The position numbers and the translations under genes are program-made. Positions 12,484 to 23,165 of a stretch of 64,000 nucleotides of DNA are shown here, piece after piece. The notes below the pieces were generated by a model. The model saw only the letters and a program-made list of their open reading frames with translations. It ran no database searches and had not been told where the DNA came from. The DNA comes from Daldinia sp. FL1419. Its lineage: Eukaryota; Ascomycota; Sordariomycetes; Xylariales; Hypoxylaceae. The stretch spans positions 434,001-498,000 of the forward strand of contig MU623344.1 of the NCBI GenBank assembly GCA_025201765.1, in the 5' to 3' direction. Position 1 is the first letter of the stretch, and every line of letters starts with the position of its first letter.

Positions 12484-13954
12484 GAGGTAACTACCTAGGG
12501 AGGTAGTCTCATGTGGTAGCAGTCATTGGGTTTACTTGAGAGTTAGTACGATATGACGTTGGCCACTCGGCAGAATTAAGGAAATATTTTTATTCCTGAA
12601 CTGTTCTTTATTCTCGTGTTTGATGATGTCTTGTCAAATGTGATGATGTCTGACCTATTGCTTTGTACGTGAACCGGATTAATGTTCAATCCTATTATGA
12701 TATTGTTGTGAACATCTTTATTCTGGGTGTCCTAGTTCTTCCTCGGGGGAAGAATAACTTAGGTATATAATTCCTTAGAACTATAATTCCGAATTAATTA
12801 ATTAGCTAAAATAACGTGCCTAGTACATCACCCAATAGCTGGCTTATATGAAGCATTCACGTATATATAGGGGGGATTATAGCCTCTACACTACTAAATA
12901 AAAATGGAGTCGGAAACGCTTCTCAAGACCGCCTAGATTCGGTCGACGGCGCTCAGGGTTAAAAGCTTGTTACGACGCCGTCTTATATCCACCTCTTGCC
13001 CGCATTAGGTAGGACGTATGTTTGTACTCGGTGGACCGTATCCGGTACCTATTTACTTACCTTTCTACCGCCATTATTGGCTCTTGTTGTTTCTTATAGT
13101 AATTGTTCGAGGTTGACTCGATTATGCATGTACCTGATGTAAGGGTAGCCATCACACCCTTACCCCACAAGGAGGTAGATCACTGTCCATTCGAGATCCT
13201 GATGACGCTATCTCAGCTTTAAGGATTGCGCCTTGGTAAGTACGAATTTTGATCGATTACCTAACCCCAGAAATATCTGAATTGACTTTAGACGACTAAT
13301 ACATACACCTTTATTTTCAGAGAAGGAAAATAAAACATTCACGATCCACCCGACTATAATAAAATCTCAAATGTTTTAAATACGCGGATGGACGCGGGTT
13401 TAGGTACCAGGGCTAGCAAAAACATACACCCCTAAAGTACCGACTTAAAGTACCACTTATCAAACAGATCCGTTTTGAGCGCTACGCAGACAACCATTAC
13501 CGTAGGGACCCTTGTTTGCGTCCTTAATACAAGGTATCTCGATAAGCTTACCTCTATGCAGTAGAACAGTGTAAAAAAAGGTGGCGCATCTACAAGCATA
13601 ATTGTTAGCAGACTGCGCCAATTATTTTACCTTCATTCGCTATTCGCTATTCTATCTTAGGTACCTAAGGTTAGGTACTTTAGGGTATCATGCAGGGCCG
13701 GGGAGGACCAGGTTGATGCGGTGCTAGGTTGATGTAGTCTTAATAAGGTGGCGGACAAGCCGCCGAATGATAAGAATCATCGGGAATCCCTTTTATCTCA
13801 TGGATTTTGGCTTGTCTTTTTTTCTTTTTTTTCTCTTTCCCTTTTCCTTTTTAAGCCCTCGTAGTACCGTGTTGCTGCGATACTTATCGGGGAGATAAAT
13901 TGGGTTGAACGTCGAAAAGTGTAGGGGAAGACAACCGGCTCTCGGGATAATAAC
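12484..13954. other. Intergenic region
   Basis: Follows the GTPase stop and precedes the Atg22-like gene. It contains a short direct repeat of TGATGATGTCT at about 12622-12653, a TAGGTAC motif cluster at about 13658-13683 (written both ways) and a T-rich, pyrimidine-biased tract at about 13815-13855 in the likely promoter of the next gene. No exon or RNA gene is supported. Confidence 0.5.
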
Positions 13955-15902
13955 ATGGACTCACCCACTTTGGATATACCGGTGAAACCCGGTGTCACTT
14001 CGGAAGTGCATGTGGACGACGATGAATCGGACACGAGGGTTGCTCCTGACCATTTCGACGAGAGTTATCGCACTACGAAGAAGGAGATTTATGCTTATTA
14101 CTGGTGCGTCGGTGTTGGGAATTAACTAGGGGGCCAAACGAATGAAGAAACTCGACTAATCACGGTAGCAAACATTTACAGCTACTATATTGGCAGCAAT
14201 GGGCTATCACTGTTCAGTGTGTTTTATCCCCTTTTCTCAAATTAACTCGATAAAGAAGGGATACGCGTGAACTTACCATGATTCAACTCATTAGACTTTG
14301 CTCCCTCGGCCTTTCAGAACTTGCTCAGCCAAGCGGCCGGCGACGAGGGCGTCCTGACTTTTATCGGAAAGCCCCGGTCCGTCAATAGTATTGTGCTCCT
14401 TACCAACGGAATCTCATTCGCGATCCAAACTGTCGTCTTTTTGGTCATTGGCAGTTTTGCAGACTTTGGCTGCTGGCGGCCTAACATCTTGATCGTGCTG
14501 TCTTTTATTGCCTACGCAATTGGTTTTGCCTGGTTGGGAGTTCACGATAAAGAAAAATGGAACGTCGCCGTCGGGTTGTATATTGTCGGCCTGATCGCTT
14601 ATCAAACCACATTTACCTTCTGGAATGCTGCTTTCCCGGGTCTCGCGCGCAATACAGCCGAGATGAAGGAAACGGCCGACGCATATATTGCCGGCACCAT
14701 CACTCGCGATGAGTACGACTACGCTGATAGCATGGCGCGGAGCCGACTGGCCAACGTTGCTTTCTGTGTTCAGTCGTTCGCCGAGGTCTTCATCCTGGCT
14801 ATCATCGTCGGCATGATGTTTGGGTTAAAAGTTAGGGATAGTGATGCTAACAATAACTGGGGACTCAGCGTCATAATAGCCTTCGCTTCCGCCATATGGC
14901 TCGTTGTTTCTTTACCTTGGTTCTTCCTCGAAAAACGTCGTCCGGGACAGGACCCTGGAAAACGATCTATCTTGGTCGCGGGGTTATGGCAGATATGGCA
15001 TGCGGTGCAAACTATTTGGAAGCTTAAGCAAAGCCTTGTATTCCTAATTGGTAAGTATCTCGTCCCGGGGTGCCCTCGCCAGTGTTTCGGGGCTAACTAG
15101 GATGGCAGGGTATTTCTTGCTCGGCGACTCTATGAACACTACCGTCGCTGTCATTGCCACCTTGCAAAATGACATAGTCGCCTTCGACGCCCTTGGGTTA
15201 ACGTATTTACTCATTGTCGGAATAGCCGCACAGGTAAGCATGATTTTCTTCTCCGTCAGCAACTATTTCGATAAAGAATAACTGACTTAGTATTCTACTC
15301 GAAAAGGGTCTTGGGGTTTTCGCTTTTTGGTATTGTCAGAAGCGCTTCGAGCTTGGAACCAAGACAATGTTCAATATAATTGCAGTCGCCATCGTCGTTC
15401 TCGACGCCTGGGGTCTTATCGGCATCTGGACGGATAAGTTCGGTTTTCATAATCTATGGGAGTTTTGGGTAAGTGACAACTTGTCTTGGCCAAGTCTTAT
15501 CTGACCAGTTCTGTGAGCGCACTGATACTAATTTCGCTCAAATAGCTATACCAATTATATTACGGATTCTTTGGCTGTCCATGGTACAGCTACTCTCAAG
15601 TCATGATTTCGGAAGTTTCTCCCCGCGGGCACGAGTTCCTATTCTTTAGTCTGTTTAGCATCATCGGCAAGGCGTCATCTTTCATCGGACCCGTGGTCTC
15701 CAGCGCTATCATCGACGCGGACCCTTCCCATAATAACTCTACTCCTTTTTACTTTCTATTCTCGCTGAGTTTAGTTAGTTGTGTCATTTTGGTATTCTTT
15801 GTTGATCTCAAGAAAAGCCAGGTCGAGCAGGAGAGATTTTTAGAAGATAAAGCGAGGCGTTTGAGGGACAGTTTAGAGGATTCCTCCCCGGAATCTATAT
15901 GA
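13955..15902 (+). CDS. Atg22-like MFS transporter
   Basis: Membrane transporter of the Atg22 branch of the major facilitator superfamily. Characterised members export amino acids from the vacuole after autophagic breakdown. Six exons: 13955-14103, 14182-14216, 14295-15050, 15109-15233, 15307-15468 and 15546-15902, total 527 aa. After an acidic cytosolic N-terminus comes the family signature YCYYIGSNGLSLFNF then APSAFQNLLSQAAG. Further hydrophobic spans, a loop rich in charged residues around residues 160-190, the segment KFGFHNLWEFWLYQLYYG and the motif CPWYSYSQVMISEVSP-RGHE follow, all typical of the family. The C-terminus is charged. Exon 2 is 35 nt. Whether this paralogue is the autophagy gene ATG22 itself or one of the several Atg22-like proteins of filamentous fungi is not resolved, so no symbol is given. 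Confidence 0.92.
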
Positions 15903-16304
15903 TAATTACGTAGCTGGTAGTAAAGTTCCAAGGCCATTTATATATCACTAACTATTAAGGAGTAAAATGGTCTTTCTACTTAAATCCATATCATCATTTA
16001 CTCCCTGAAGAGACGAGGATATGGACTATTGCTGCCGTGAAACACTTTTTTTTTTTTTTCGCCGACTTCCTTATGAACTTTAAGGCCAGCTTAGGCTTGA
16101 CTGTTAATTTTACCGTAGAGATAGATCGGATATTAATATATGTGAACTGGAAATGTGGATTTACTATTTCTATTCGCGGGCTAAGAATGGCCGCCGTCTC
16201 GTGTAATAGTGGTGGTTAGGTGCCTAAGGCGGGTACCTGAGTGCCCGACTTTAGGAGGGATATTATGCTGGCCTTAAACGATTCTTAAAGAGGAAGGTTG
16301 TCTA
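15903..16304. other. Transition from gene to AT-rich island
   Basis: Holds the 3' flank of the Atg22-like gene, a poly(T) run at about 16045-16059, and normal-composition sequence up to about 16300, where base composition drops abruptly to nearly pure A and T. A motif pair TAGGTGCCTAAGG / GGTACCTGAG lies at about 16217-16241. Confidence 0.5.
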
Positions 16305-19215
16305 TGCACGCAATAAAGCATTTTTATTAAGTACATCCACAAATTTAGTGGGTTGGAGGTTGATTTAAAGAAGTCCTTATTTTGAAAATTTTAAGAAAAT
16401 ATATATCTTTTAAAAATTGTTCAATTAGGGTATTGAATAGGAACTCTAATTAAATAAAAGTTATAATAATTAAATATAAGGTTATTATATCTTAAAAAAA
16501 ATATTTGAGTAATTAAATAAAAGGTTTATTAATAGAGGTAATTATTAGCATTTAAAAAATAAAATGGATAATATATTTAATTAGAAAAAAAAATTATAAC
16601 TATTATAAAAAACTATAAGAAAAACTAATAATTCTGAAAAACTTAACCTAATCAGACAAAAATTAATTCTTGAGGGCCTTTATATTAAATAGGAGTTTTA
16701 ATAGCTCCTACAGGATATGCCCTACACTTCAACTACCCTATAATAAATTAATAGGTATAAATAAAATAAAAAATACAAGGTAACTATATCCTAAAAAAAA
16801 TATTAAAATTTAAAATAATCAAATAGAAGGGTTATTAAAGGTAATTACTAGCAATAGTAAGTAATATTTAAAATGATATATTTAACTAAAAATAAGAGAG
16901 TTGTATACCATTGTAAGAAGCTATATAAAATGTAATTCTTAAAAAGTTTAATCTAATTAGATAAGAAAATAACTCTTAAAAGCTTATTATATTAAACATA
17001 AGTTTTAATTTAAAGTTAATACTATTAAATAAAAACTCTAATTAAATAAAAGCTCTAATAATTAAATATAAAGTAATTATATTTTAAAAAAAATAATAAA
17101 ATAATTAAATAAAAAATTAATAAAAATAATTATTTATAATGGTAATTAACGTTTGGAAGATAGAAAAGATAATATATTTAATTGGAGATAAGGTTATAAA
17201 TTATTGTAAGAAATTATAAGAAAAATTGAATAAGTTGATGTTTAAGAATTTGATTTGATTAGATAAGAATTAACTTTTAAGGGCTTATATATTGGATAGG
17301 AACTTTATGTTAGGGTTAATATTATCGAACAAAAGTTTTAATAGTTAGGTAGATGTAAGGTGATTATATTTTAAAAAATGGTATTTAAATAATTAAATAG
17401 AAAAATTAGTAAAGATGATTGTTGGCAATGGTAGTTAGCGCTTAAAAGATAAAAAAGATAATATATTTAATAAAAGAAAAAAATTATAAATTATAATAAA
17501 AAATTATATAAAAGGTAATATTTAAAGAACTTAACCTAATCAAATAAAAATTAATTTTTAAAAGCTTATTTATATCCAAAAAAGTTTGTGGAGATTTTAG
17601 AAAAATTTATTTTATAAAGGTTAATAAGGTTTTGCAAGGTAGTTTTAGTTATGTAATTATATTACCCCAATTCATTATTATAAAAAATTTAATCTGATTA
17701 GATAAGAATTACCTTTAAAAGACTTATATATTAAAGAAGAATTTTAATTAAAGAGGAATTTTAATAATTAATTAAATATAAGATGATTATATCCTAAAAA
17801 AAGAATTAAAATAATTAAATAAAAAAATTAATAAAAATAATTATTAGTAATAATAATGCAATTAAAATTTAAAATAAATAATATATTTAATAAGGGAACA
17901 AATTTATAAATTATTGTAAAATTTATAAAAAAATATAATAATTTTTTAGAATTTAATTTAATTAAATAAGAATTAACTTTTAAAGGTTTATATATTAAAT
18001 ATAAACTTTAATTAAATAAAAACCCTAATAACTTTTAGAAGATATTTTTTACATTTTAATTATTTTATAATAAATTATATTTTAAAAAAAATATTAAAAT
18101 AATTAAATATAAGGTTAATAAAAGCAATTGTTAATAATATGGAAATTATATAAATAAGAGGATATAAGGTAATTATATTTTAAAAAATGTAATAAAATAA
18201 TTGGGTAAAGAAATAAATATATATAATTACTTACTAATAATAATATATTTTAAGAAGATATCTTTTAAAAAAAGATTGAAACTATATTTTTGTATAAAGG
18301 CTCTATAAAGAAATTATTGAAAGATTATGATCTCCTTAAGTTGATTAAATAAAAAAAATAACTTTTGAGGGTTTATTTATATTTAAAAGAATTATGGAGA
18401 TTTAAAGGGTCTAACTTTAAAAAAACTAATAAAATTTTTATAAGGTAATATTTATTACTTAATTGCTTTATATTAGTTTAATATTCTATTAAAGATAAAA
18501 ATTATATATTATTATAAAAAATATTTAAAAATTAATTTTTAAAAATTTATATATTTAAAATAAATTTTAATAATTAAATAAAAAATAATTATATTTTAAA
18601 AAAAATAAATATTTAAATAATTAAATAAAAAACTAATAAAAATAACTATTAATAAAGATAATTAATATTTAAAAAGTAAAATAAATAATATATTTAATAA
18701 AAAATAATATTATTATTAAATAAAAATTTTAATAATTAAATATAAAATAATTATATCCTAAAGAAAATATTAAAATAATTAAATAAAAATTAATAAAAAT
18801 AATTATTTGTAATAGTAATTAATGTTTAAAAAATAATAAATAAATAATATATTTAATAAAAGAAAAAAATTATAAATTATTATAAAAAATTATAATAAAA
18901 ATAATTTTTGAAAGCTTATTTATATCCAAAAAACCTATAAAAACCTTAAAAAGATTAATTTTATAAAAGTTAATAAAATTTTACAAAATAACTTCAATTA
19001 CGTAATTACACTACCTTAATTTATTATATTAAAAAATTTAATTTAATTAAATAATAAAATAACTCCTAAGGACTTATATATGTTTAAAAGAGTTATAGAG
19101 ACTTTGGAAGATTTAGTTTAATAGAAATTAATAGAGTAGCTTTAGTTATGTAATTACATTACCCTGGTTCAATATAATACGTATTTTATAAGCTTATATA
19201 ATTTTTTCTTAAAGT
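16305..19215. repeat. RIP-type AT-rich island of two interleaved degenerate repeat families
   Basis: About 2.9 kb of almost pure A+T with no open frame of note. It is not random. A longer unit (family A, about 270-300 nt) recurs in the same order near 16441, 16741, 17021, 17300 and 17690, with partial copies near 18010, 18541 and 18711. Landmarks of A include TTAATAATTAAATATAAGGT, then TAATTATATTTTAAAAAAAA, GATAATATATTTAATAA, AAATTATAAATTATTGTAA and TAATCTAATTAGATAAGAA. A second unit (family B, about 110 nt) recurs near 17565, 18368, 18905 and 19074, starting CTTATTTATATCC or similar and ending TTATGTAATTACATTACC. Copies differ mainly by A-for-G and T-for-C, the pattern of repeat-induced point mutation. 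The parent element cannot be identified. Confidence 0.85.
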
Positions 19216-19393
19216 TGGGCTATTGTGGTGCCCCGCAGGGGTGCCCTCTTGTTGTGATGTTGAGCTATAAATGGAAGCATCTGATTGGAGGACCTTAACT
19301 GGTGGGTCCCTATTTGATTCGTAACTCACGTACCTAGGTACCTCCAGACTTTCATCTGCAGACCTTGACTTAATTAGGAAAATGCCGCGGTTA
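19216..19393. other. Spacer between AT-rich island and MITE
   Basis: Normal-composition DNA between the AT-rich array and the inverted-repeat element. It contains the short hairpin GTGCCCCGCAGGGGTGCCC and a TACCTAGGTACCT motif at about 19331. No gene. Confidence 0.45.
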
Positions 19394-19786
19394 TCCCTCG
19401 AGGTGCGAGAGTGGCACAGTGGGGGGCGCTAAAAATTGTGTCCAATCAGAAACTGCTGAAATGTAGCTACATGCTTTTACACTAAATTTTGCTTGTGCCA
19501 TAAGTACCAGCATTTACCAGTTTTATAAATCAATATAATAGACTTTCAATAGCAAAAACGTTAAAAATATAAGTTAAAAAATTTATTATAATGAAATATA
19601 ATTAAATACATATTTATTAAAATTAAATATTATTTATTATAATTTAAAATTAGGTATTTTGTTGTGTTGAATAGATTTTTATGGTATTAGGTAAGGCTAT
19701 TTTCGTTGTATATGAGCTTTTGGGCCAATCAAACTACTAGTAGATTTTTAGTCCGCCCCACTGTGTCACTCTCGCACCTCGAGGGA
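19394..19786. mobile_element. MITE with 43-bp terminal inverted repeats and TA target duplication
   Basis: A 393-bp non-coding element. The left end (19394-19436) starts TCCCTCGAGGTGCGAGAGTG and the right end (19744-19786) is its inverted copy, with only about four differences in 43 bp; one early difference is G versus A. The element is flanked on both sides by TA (19392-19393 and 19787-19788), the target duplication of Tc1/mariner/pogo-type elements. The centre is AT-rich and has no open frame, so it is non-autonomous and would need a transposase in trans. The dinucleotide duplication is weak evidence by itself; the near-identical ends are the main evidence. Confidence 0.85.
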
Positions 19787-19990
19787 TAGCTCCACCGTTG
19801 GCATCCTCCAGCACGCGACGGGAACTCAACGGACGTATATAATTACAGAAGGCTAAGCAAAGTCCCCTTTCAAGCTGAAAATATTAAAAACAAGTATCAA
19901 GTATACATGAAATAGAATCAAGAAGCTCATATTTTCCGAATCACATTGCGTACCAAGATATACCTAACATCATATTGGTCATATCCGAAT
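19787..19990 (+). promoter_or_regulatory. Promoter/5' untranslated region of the enoyl-CoA hydratase gene
   Basis: The only space between the MITE and the ATG at 19991, so the MITE sits about 200 bp upstream of the start codon. An ATATAA-type sequence is visible near 19836. Assignment as promoter is positional only. Confidence 0.4.
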
Positions 19991-20809
19991 ATGACTTCCC
20001 AGGAACTGTTCAAAATTCCCATCCCGGCGATCAAGTCGCATCCAGGAGGCAACATTGTCTGCACGTCTCCTAAACCCCAAATCTACGTCCTCACATGGAC
20101 TTCTCCGCCAGACAACAGGTTCACGCCCGCCTTCAATACGGCGTTGATGACAGCACTCGATACCATTGAATTCGGCCATCCACCAGGTGTTGTCATAACT
20201 ACTTCATCTATTTCCAAGTTCTATTCCAATGGCCTTGATCTCAAGCTTGCCGTATCGCTGCCGGGTTTCTGGGAAAATAGTCTATACCCGTTATTCCGGA
20301 GATTCTTGACTTATCCCATGCCGACAATCGCCCTAATTAACGGCCACGCCTTCGCCGGCGGTTTCATGTTAGCTATGCATCACGATTATCGAGTCTTCAC
20401 AGGCACTAAAGGCTATCTATGCATAAACGAGCTTGAATTTGGCGCGCCATTACTACCGCCCATGAGCTCCATTTTCAGAATCAAAACTACCCCCAACGTA
20501 TATCGCAGCATGGTTCTTGAAGCGCGACGATTCGACGCCAAGGCCGCATTAGAAGCTGGCTTGATAGATGCAATTGGCGAGGTGGACGCAGCTCTAGGCT
20601 TAATCCAGGAACGATCGTTAATCAAGAAGGGGACCACGGGCGTCTACGGGCTGCTGAAGGCGGAGATGTATCGCGAAAGTGTCGCCCTGTTATCTGCCAC
20701 GGGCCAAGAGGCGGCTAAAACCATGGAGATACAGGCAGCTGAGAAGAAAAGGAAAGAAGAAGGCGCAAAACGATTCAAGGAAGCGCAGGATAGTAAAGCG
20801 AAATTATAA
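19991..20809 (+). CDS. Enoyl-CoA hydratase/isomerase, peroxisomal type
   Basis: Intronless gene for a 272-aa crotonase-superfamily protein, related to fungal peroxisomal delta3,delta2-enoyl-CoA isomerases/hydratases that handle unsaturated fatty acids in beta-oxidation. Seen in the sequence: a core strand VVITTSSISKFYSNGLDLK, where the first oxyanion-hole segment and the substrate loop lie; the second oxyanion segment INGHAFAGGFMLAMHHDYRV; and NELEFGAPLLPPM at the position where these enzymes place catalytic or structural acidic residues. The C-terminus is a charged Lys/Glu-rich helix ending AKL, which resembles a type-1 peroxisomal targeting signal (SKL variant). The upstream in-frame codons lack an ATG, so 19991 is the start. 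Isomerase versus hydratase cannot be decided from sequence alone. Confidence 0.9.
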   Translation: MTSQELFKIPIPAIKSHPGGNIVCTSPKPQIYVLTWTSPPDNRFTPAFNTALMTALDTIEFGHPPGVVITTSSISKFYSNGLDLKLAVSLPGFWENSLYPLFRRFLTYPMPTIALINGHAFAGGFMLAMHHDYRVFTGTKGYLCINELEFGAPLLPPMSSIFRIKTTPNVYRSMVLEARRFDAKAALEAGLIDAIGEVDAALGLIQERSLIKKGTTGVYGLLKAEMYRESVALLSATGQEAAKTMEIQAAEKKRKEEGAKRFKEAQDSKAKL

Positions 20810-21115
20810 GTCTTCAGGCTTGGCCTTTGGTTTTTTTTTTCTTCTATCTTTGGGTCTAGTTGCGGCGTCGTATTGGAAGTAATCCTTTTCACATGCCAAA
20901 GAGATCCGTACGCGAGGTATCTAGGTACCTCCTTTTATTTTAGCAACTGACGTCATTCGTACGTGGGGTTTCGAGTCGCCTTAGGAACTCTGAAATGAAC
21001 GACTACATATTATATTTATAAATCAAACTATTATATTAGATAGGTAAATCATCTGTTCTTGATGGGATATACTCTTTAGTGACGCTTCACTTCATATCTT
21101 GAAAATCATTCGTTG

Positions 21116-21373
21116 ATGCCTGCAACACCGGATCACGAAACTGCTCCGAGGCATTTCCTCTTTCGATGCAGATATTACATCCTTGTCGGGGCTTATCTTA
21201 TGGCTACATCGTATCTCTTTTACCATGTCCACCGTCAACCATTCTCTCGCGTAATCAAGTCGGAACAGTACGAGACTATCTTCAAAGGTACAAGTCTAGT
21301 TGCTGTCATAGGAGGAATTGCTATGAGTAGTTCCGGAAAGGCAAAATACCGGCAATATAGGTATTCAGTTTGA
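21116..21373 (+). CDS. Possible small membrane protein (85 aa), unrecognised
   Basis: A single open frame with ATG at 21116. It encodes a short N-terminal stretch, a hydrophobic segment around residues 21-40 (YYILVGAYLMATSYLFYHVH), a charged loop and a second short apolar segment (TSLVAVIGGIAMSS). I recognise no family. It lies in the 500-bp gap between the hydratase gene and the NLR pseudogene and could equally be chance. The membrane-like pattern is the only reason to list it. Confidence 0.3.
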   Translation: MPATPDHETAPRHFLFRCRYYILVGAYLMATSYLFYHVHRQPFSRVIKSEQYETIFKGTSLVAVIGGIAMSSSGKAKYRQYRYSV

Positions 21374-21435
21374 CTCTAGCGGGAGTGAGTCTAATAAGAC
21401 GCGACAGTCCTAGTCAATAGCGTCGTCGAAGGCTA

Positions 21436-23165
21436 CTATGTAATCATATAGGGATGTAGTTTTATCGCAGACTCATCTAGCCCATTATCAATATTATCTT
21501 TTCTGTGCTCATTCACTTCCTCGCCCACCCCGTCCGGCTCTATGGCCACTTTGAATCTTACGAACGCTCTAGAACGCCTGGGTCTTTCTCGGCGAGACGC
21601 AATCGCAACCATATATTGGAAGGGTTGGGAAATAGCAGCATCATCAGAAGCCCAAGAAACCAACTTGTGTAGACTGGAAAATTTATCAAATTCGGTACTT
21701 TTGTTCTCAGCCAGATTAAGAGCAAGGTCAGTACATTCTTTCGCTCTATCTATGTCACCCGACTTGAAGTAGGAAACTCCGGGACAGTAGTATAGCCGTA
21801 TAATACCTCCTAGAGCAGCACATATGGAGCGCGATTTATCATGCTGAACTTCTCCGGGCTTAGGCGAGTGACCCATCAATTCGGTATACCTCACGCGGTA
21901 CTCTCTAACGAAGTTGTCTAGCTTGACGACCCCTTTCCGTAATAGAATCGCCGCTTGCTCAAGTGCCAGAGGTAATCCGCCTAATAAGTCGTTGACTATT
22001 TCCGTGGCGCTGTTAGATCCAGGAGCCGAAGCTGTCATCCGAGCTCTCTTCAAAAGCAATTCTCTTCCATGAGTATCGCCTAGTCCGTCGATTTCAATAT
22101 ATGATAATCCATATGGATAGAGTATATCGGAAGTACTTCATTGCGTGCTTGTTATGATAATTGGGCCGAAGCAGCGATTTGGGATTAGTTGGAACGAAAT
22201 ATAGTTCGTGTTGTCGGCGCTATTAATGAAAAGCAGCCAGTTTCGCTTCGTACTCGACTCCAATATGATTATCACAAAATCCTTCATATTCCCACCCACG
22301 TAAGAATCTGGAGTATCTCCATGCTTGTATAACTGAGATAACATACAAAAAGTACCTGTAAACTATTTTGCAATGTGTTCAGGGGTATGCGCATCAATAT
22401 AGAGAATAGCGCTATACTGGTGCTTATTCCCTTCGATGCATTTGAGTATAAGCTGTGTCTTTCCCGAGCCTCCGATGCCAAAGATTACAATACCTTTCCT
22501 TCCAGGTGTGGTAAGATTAAGTATACTAGCAAACCATTGGAGTTGTATATCTCTCCCGTAGAACGTTCGGGTGAAGACGAGTAGTCTAGATATTATGGGA
22601 AATTCAAACTCAGGAGCAACGAATGATAGTTGATGACTGTATTTACTATGCCGCTCTGTCCATATAGGTACTCACTTTTCCTCAATTCCGTTTGAACTTC
22701 TTGTTAGAGCCGTTGAGGGTTCCAGGTTTCCGGCCATACGCATAGACAAGGCGGCAACGATATGAGACCCTATTAGAGCGAAAGAGACAGCTCCAAAACT
22801 ATGAAATAGGGCCGCAAGAAATAAGCAACCAGCTGTTCATTGCATAAACTCACTTGTTTTACTATAAGCACCCCCTAAGCTATGCGTGCTGAAGATAATT
22901 GAGGCTAGGTAGCCTTTCTCCTTCCGTTCGTCTCGCTATGCGAATTCGAGTAAGTAGATCTACTACATAAGAGTCAATTTCAGATGTAGAAGACCTAAAT
23001 ATAAATGATGTACCGTAGCCGAAAGCTCGAAGTCGGGGTCGAATGCTAATACGGGCCAGTCTCTCCAGTAGACGACCACGTAGCCATAGCAGGATTTTCA
23101 CTAACGCCAGAGTCCCGTGTTGTTCGCCAGTATCCCCTCCCAAGGCCGTGGAGGGCGACGATGTT
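21436..23165 (-). pseudogene. Decayed SERAC1-like hydrolase / NB-ARC / TPR gene (fungal NLR)
   Basis: Remnant of a STAND-class fungal NOD-like receptor. Reading the minus strand from about 23165: NIVALHGLG matches the first strand of SERAC1-like alpha/beta hydrolases; then, in another frame, RPRLRAFGYGTS and EIDSYVVDLLTRIRIARR; then, again shifted, IIFSTHSLGG (lipase-type GHSLGG, near 22868-22890). After an intron-like gap come PEFEFPIISRLL, FYGRDIQLQWFASIL, and the NB-ARC P-loop GIGGSGKTQ at 22453-22479 followed by AILYIDAHTPEHIAK. The frame then hits TAG (22363-22365), resumes through NWLLFINSADN, hits TGA (22138-22140), and resumes with the NB-ARC motif LLGGLPLALEQAA and a TPR-like segment to 21436. 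Both stops are explained by C-to-T changes (CAG to TAG, CGA to TGA), as expected from RIP. Frameshifts break the hydrolase part. Likely non-functional. Confidence 0.85.

Noticed and set aside
16305..19215. Centromere or mitochondrial insertion
   Set aside because: Only about 2.9 kb, has clear internal repeat units and no mitochondrial gene; RIP of tandem repeats explains it better.
22284..22481. 65-codon frame across the P-loop region
   Set aside because: Out-of-frame shadow; the neighbouring frame carries GIGGSGKTQ of the NB-ARC remnant.
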